Assembly: GCF_020085105.1 (NCBI RefSeq)
Contig: NC_058055.1
Location: 16,253,822 to 16,317,821, forward strand
Length of the DNA stretch: 64,000 nt
Direction: 5' to 3'
Source of the DNA: Siniperca chuatsi
Lineage: Eukaryota > Chordata > Actinopteri > Centrarchiformes > Sinipercidae
Under the pieces are notes generated by a model. That model did not search any database. It was not told where the DNA came from and was given only the letters and a program-made list of their open reading frames with translations. Positions 60,201 through 64,000 of the stretch are shown here, piece after piece; position 1 is the stretch's first letter; each line of letters starts with the position of its first letter. The position numbers and the translations under genes are program-made.

Positions 60201-63099
60201 ATTCTGGAGCGCGAGTTTACCCGGGAAGTTCTGGCAGTGCACCGGTTGCTGTCTATCAGCTGTAGCATGCTAGTCGGCTTAGCCTGCTGAGCCAGGTTAG
60301 TTAAGCTCATGTAGTGTCAGTTCCTGGGTTAGTTACAGCGAAAATGGGCAATGATTAGTGTCAAACTGTATGCCGACATTGTTCACCTCAATTTGGGTAT
60401 GTCTGTGGAAACACTTCAAACATACATAACAGTAAAACACTGACAGGGACCATTTTACTGCACAATGAGTAGGCAAAGTAAACTTTGCTATAATACTTGG
60501 ACATTTTTACCTTAGTAAGGTTTTGAATGCAGGACTTATACTTGTAGTGGAGTATTTTTACAATGGGGTTAATATTAGTACTTTTGCTAAGTAGTGGAAT
60601 GGACAACTAGGTTACCGGCCGAGCCTTCCCCTTTAAGGAAGGTAGCCTTGTGGGTAACCAGCGGTGTTGTTGTGAAAGTGAGCCTTTCCCTTTCCCTTAA
60701 CTTTAGCCAGCCATTAAGTGTGTAGATGAGCTCAGGTTGCAGTATAATAGTTACTGGATGGCTGTGTTGTGTTTGCTGCCACAGATAATAAATAAAAAGT
60801 GCCTGTTTATGTAACGTAAGCGGAAACTCTGATATAGTCATCTGCTATACCGCACACTAAGAAATATTCGAATATATTTGAGATATCGCCCCATCCCTAC
60901 GAGGTACATACCGAACAGTGAATTTTGTGTACTGTTACACCCCTAACGTTGTTCTACAAAAACTCTTTTCATTTAAAGTTCCCCTCCAGACATGTTTTGT
61001 AAAAATACTCTGCTATGATTAATATTTTGTTTTACATGGTTATCCCACATAAAAAGTAACAAAACAAAAATAAAACTCTGAAAAGGGGGCTGGAATCTAC
61101 TCTGCCTCCCTCACTGATAAATTCTTGATCTCTCAATGCCCCGCCCACCACCGATGCGTGTTAGGTTGCCCGGTGCTGGTGAGAGCATGGACGTGGGTGA
61201 GAGACATACATCCATGGTGAGAGAGCGGTGCGTGTCAAGATGGATAGAGTTAGAGGAAACATCGGAGAGATTCCGCCATACATGTTTGAGCCTCAGTCAG
61301 GCTCAGAAGAGGAGTCTATTGTGCACCAAAATCAGTGACTAGCAGACGTATCTGAACGGTAAGTGTAGTTAACATCTTTTATTTGTTTATGTTGTTTGTT
61401 AGCTTGTAACTGGCAGTGGCTGACACAGCGTTAGTAGTTGTAAAACATACAATATCATCTGCTACGATGTTAGTGTGTTCACATTGTTATTACGTAACGT
61501 TAGTAGATAGTTGAAGGAAGCTCCAGGGTCCGGTTTAGGTCAGAAAACTGCACACTGTTTGCTGTCAAAACTTTCACTATGCTATCTTAGGGCAAACTCT
61601 CGCTCTCTGTACTGATCAGTCTGCTCTGCGCTGGAGGTTTCAGGGTTCTCTGCCAATAGTATTGCGATTGGCATTCGAATTTGTGACGTCCCTAATCTAG
61701 CTTGCCCTGAGCACGTTTGAATCTTGTTGAGATTTTAGGAAAATGTACAGACATCGCCCCCTTCAGCAGAGGAATGAATAAATTGAGTGGAGGGGAACGT
61801 TAACAAAGTAGCCAAATTCCTCAACTAATAAATGTTCTCCAAACACAAGCAGCAAACAAGAACTAAGCTTCATTTATATACAGATTTATACAATATTGGC
61901 ATTCAAGATTAAAATCCAAAGCAAATCTGTCCAGGTATTCAAGCCAGCTGTCAGTGCTTGACAGTTTTCAATACTTTGTGCTTCGGACACATATCAGTCA
62001 GTAGCAAGAAAGTACTGCGTTTAGATTCCCAGTCATATTAGGTAGTTAGTCAAATGTAAGTAACAGTTGATTATTGTTTATTTTGATATGGGAATGTGCT
62101 AAACATATTCACTCGGGCTTACACATCCACATTCATTAGGGGTGTGGTCACTAACAATGAAGAAGGCAGTACAATAAGGACAAGACAGTTGGACAGAAAA
62201 AGTGCCATTTCACAGATCAGCACTTCCTTACCATCTCGTGTAACAAGACGTTTCCATCTTTGGTCAGCTTTATGTCTCCTGCACCAGACACCAGCCTGCG
62301 GACCCAAACAGGCAGGGGAGGGTTAATGTTAACTGAGCAAAGCAAAAGCTGGTTCACAACACCCTACTGCTGGCTTATTCGTTGTTGGTTAACAGTTAGT
62401 CAAAGTAAATATTTTCAGTCAGCCATGCCCAAATTCTGCTCACTGACATAAATTACACAGTCACTGTTAGCTGTCTACCTAAACTTGAAACCTGAATTAA
62501 ACCTCCTGGAGCAGAAAAAATATCGTTAACTCGGCCCCCAAAGTCAATTATTCGCTCAGTAGTCCCACTAGCTAAATGTGAAGCCACATTAACAGAAACT
62601 TTGTGATTCAGAGATTTAACAGAGATTGTTTCTGATCTTCTAAACGACTTCTGCTAGCATGCTAACGTTAGCTTGGTGGTTGTCAAAACGGATCGTGACG
62701 ATGACTGGGCAGGGCAACGTGCGCAGGGAAGAACCGTTAAATAAGTGGAGGCCTAAATTGTGATTTAATATTTTGTGGAGGAGGATGTAGTAAGTTACAC
62801 AAGGGAGGTTTCCCTCCTTACAAATAAATACAGAAACAAGTGGCGGCGGAATGACCATAATGCTTCCTGCGCACAGTCTACCGGTGAATTACAGCTAACG
62901 TTAGCTACTTAGCAAAGTTAGCTTAGCACGCGTGCTGCACAAAGGGCTCCAGCGGCACTCACATTTTCATGGTCCCCTTCGGTCCCAGGTTACTTTTCAG
63001 CACATCCTGAAGCCCCCGGGCGGCACTGATGTTAACCGCTAGGGCGGCCTGGGCTCTGGCCACCTCTGCTTTTGGGTTCAGAGCTTTAACGGCAGACAT
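53871..63099 (-). CDS. cct6a: CCT6A, chaperonin TCP-1 subunit zeta
   Basis: Thirteen exons on the minus strand: 62963-63099, 62232-62295, 59749-59883, 59364-59537, 58743-58846, 58346-58616, 57804-57886, 56293-56389, 55992-56139, 55024-55157, 54685-54787, 54047-54119, 53871-53943. They join to 531 residues, the same length as human CCT6A. It is the zeta subunit of the cytosolic TRiC/CCT ring that folds actin, tubulin and other proteins with ATP. Visible: [20 protein letters not shown] (ATP-binding Asp-Gly-Thr block), [93 protein letters not shown]. The human CVVPGAGAVE block reads [10 protein letters not shown] here. Introns 6, 7 and 9 host H/ACA snoRNA copies. A heat-shock-element-like site lies ~100 bp upstream. 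Confidence 0.97.
55215..55612. repeat. Segmental duplicate in cct6a intron 9 (partner 57070-57358)
   Basis: AAGAACAATGTGTTTAAAAC on one side of the snoRNA copy and GAGTGGATCCAAAGACCTTT on the other are shared by both introns, so the duplicated unit is larger than the snoRNA. The intron 9 copy has about 110 bp more between snoRNA and the second block. Confidence 0.85.
55253..55390 (-). ncRNA. H/ACA snoRNA copy A, probably decayed
   Basis: Same strand as the host gene, in intron 9. The 5' hairpin (TTGCACAG...CTGTGC) is intact and the body matches copies B and C. The expected 3' ACA box reads ACG, the terminal stem of the 3' hairpin is shortened to about TGGTC/GATCA, and the H box reads ACAGTG. 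These changes suggest it is no longer a working snoRNA. Human CCT6A introns are known hosts of SNORA15/SNORA22-type H/ACA RNAs. Confidence 0.7.
57070..57358. repeat. Segmental duplicate in cct6a intron 7 (partner 55215-55612)
   Basis: Shares both flanking blocks and the snoRNA core with the intron 9 copy, in the same orientation and order. Confidence 0.85.
57122..57259 (-). ncRNA. H/ACA snoRNA copy B
   Basis: Intron 7, sense to cct6a, about 138 nt. First hairpin closed by TTGCACAG/CTGTGC; hinge ACAGTG (a one-base departure from ANANNA); second hairpin closed by TCTGGTC/GATCAGA; then ACA followed by exactly three nucleotides, the hallmark of H/ACA RNA 3' ends. Most likely a functional copy. 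Family (SNORA22 or SNORA15 type) inferred from the host gene. Confidence 0.8.
57972..58109 (-). ncRNA. H/ACA snoRNA copy C
   Basis: Intron 6, sense to cct6a, about 138 nt. First hairpin closed by TGCACAG/CTGTGCA; H box ACAGTA fits ANANNA exactly; second hairpin closed by a perfect 10-bp stem TCTGATCTGT/ACAGATCAGA; then ATA plus three nucleotides. ATA replaces ACA, a tolerated variant in some H/ACA RNAs. More diverged from A and B than those two are from each other, so the older paralogue. Confidence 0.8.
60088..60946. mobile_element. hAT-like TIR element in cct6a intron 2
   Basis: Perfect 13-bp terminal inverted repeats, TTAGGGGTGTAAC at 60088-60100 and GTTACACCCCTAA at 60934-60946. The interior near the right end (CCCCATCCCTACGAGGTACA) is familiar from non-autonomous fish hAT elements. 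It is split by a fragment of the AGTAC-type repeat at about 60410-60602. No transposase frame. Confidence 0.75.
60410..60602 (+). repeat. Fragment of the AGTAC-type dispersed repeat
   Basis: GGTTTTGAATGCAGGACTTA and GTAGTGGAGTATTTTTACAA match the family at 4313-4885. Nested in the element at 60088-60946. Confidence 0.55.
60973..61803. mobile_element. TTAA-flanked TIR element, 831 bp
   Basis: Left end TTAAAGTTCCCCTCCAGACA, right end TTGAGTGGAGGGGAACGTTAA read inward as its near complement; TTAA at both borders. The short copy at 39503-39842 shares both ends. The interior contains a frame remnant [18 protein letters not shown] (about 61254-61307), resembling the acidic N-terminal text of some fish transposon-encoded proteins, and a block AGAAAACTGCACACTGTTTG known from this family. 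It lies 26 bp from the neighbouring hAT-like element. Confidence 0.7.
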
Positions 63100-64000
63100 G
63101 GCGAAGCAGCACAGCCAGCGAAGTAAAAGTAAAAAGTACCGCTGGTAGGAAGCCCGCAATGCTTGGACTCGGACGCTCTCGAAAGGAGAGTCGGTTTCCA
63201 GAAGGCTCCAACACGTGTTCTCGTGCTGCCTTTACGTAACCAGTCTGGGCTCGGACATTCCGAATTTTGAAAGCTTCAAACGTCCCGTTTACATCAGCAC
63301 ACAATGAATCGTGAGGTAGAAGTGATTGCACCCAGTGTCGGAATTATTAGACGTGTAAGCAACATTAGCAAAAGCTCTGGGCTAAAAAGTGAGACTTCAA
63401 TTTGTTTCTACCCACACAGTGGTTAATATAAGGTCTAAATACCAAATCAAACTTCTGCAACTAACACAAGTCGCTGTTTTTTTTAAAGTCAGAGAAACAT
63501 GTGCACAGCTAAAAATTCTCTATTTTTGATATTTTAGGGTAGAATAGATTCTGCACATCAGAGTTCATGACAAAGCAGTGGCAAGTTACACTAACACAGG
63601 GGAATCACCTCCAACCTTAATATAATTAATAATCCTAATCCCACTGTTCCTGGGGGAGGCAAACCGCCATCCTCAATTATAATCAACTGCAAAACACAAT
63701 TGCTGCAGTGATCGCCATCTTGTCAGAGCCGTTCATGTGCGCTTAAGGGGACTTTAAGATCTCCGACATACGGTGAAGGCAGCATAAGTCACACCCTAGA
63801 CCTAGACGACTCACCGATTGGGCAAGTTACGTCACCTTTGCGAGTGTCTGATATGGAAATAGAGCACTTAAGATGTACAGATATGGATTTGTTCTAAACT
63901 ATTTTAAGTCAAGAAAACTTACTTTGCCTCTATAATGAGTGTCTGCACTCCAAGGCATCTGCTTCTTGCTATAGATAGTGTGTGTGATATTTCTCCCTAT
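63100..64000. other. Upstream region of cct6a, no further gene seen
   Basis: CpG-richer for about 150 bp upstream of the start (the promoter), then AT-rich with no recognisable exon to the window end. The 81-codon frame at 63086-63331 is an upstream extension of exon 1 in another frame and is not conserved CCT6A text. Confidence 0.5.
63196..63203 (-). promoter_or_regulatory. Heat-shock-element-like site before cct6a
   Basis: TTCCAGAA fits TTCnnGAA, followed by GGCTCC, a weak third unit. CCT subunit genes are known HSF1 targets; binding here is inferred. Confidence 0.4.

Overview
The window is nuclear DNA of a teleost fish, probably a percomorph. The evidence is spliced genes with GT-AG introns, AT-rich intergenic DNA with (CA)n, (GT)n and (AT)n tracts, several dispersed repeats that resemble families I know from percomorph genomes, and proteins closest in memory to fish versions of CLDN3/4, ABHD11, SUMF2 and CCT6A. 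No prokaryotic genes, CRISPR arrays, tRNA genes, retroviral or LTR elements or Polintons were seen.

Left part (about 1-23 kb): a cluster of five intact single-exon claudin genes of the claudin-3/4 clade (3343-3975 +, 6058-6693 -, 8167-8811 -, 16374-17045 +, 21471-22121 +). A sixth, truncated, inverted claudin copy (1564-2120 -) includes the promoter and 5' half of the 3343 gene. It lies within a nest of dispersed repeats bounded by hAT-like ends and a perfect 8-bp target-site duplication (916-2887). From 23 to 31.5 kb I see no gene, only repeats and a dead Tc1/IS630-type transposase.

Middle part: abhd11 (six exons, +, 31.7-37.1 kb) is next to the claudin-3-like gene, as ABHD11-CLDN3-CLDN4 are neighbours in human 7q11.23. 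It converges with an unidentified coiled-coil gene (six coding exons, -, 39.9-44.5 kb).

Right part: sumf2 (nine exons, -, 48.6-52.3 kb) and cct6a (thirteen exons, -, 53.9-63.1 kb), neighbours also in human 7p11.2. Both are complete; all junctions were read by hand and the frames close (299 and 531 codons). Introns 6, 7 and 9 of cct6a each carry a copy of one H/ACA-type snoRNA that is too short and non-coding to show as an ORF. cct6a intron 2 holds adjacent TIR-bearing DNA transposons, and sumf2 intron 5 holds a LINE 3' fragment.

Main points of interest: the claudin 5' fragment inside a transposon nest, forming a ~98% identical inverted pair with its source; the triplicated snoRNA with one copy apparently decayed; two perfect short hairpins (42726-42772 and 37279-37314); and a claudin that has lost an otherwise conserved Pro/Trp pair before its second extracellular loop. 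Repeat families are named from memory of fish consensus sequences and were not searched.
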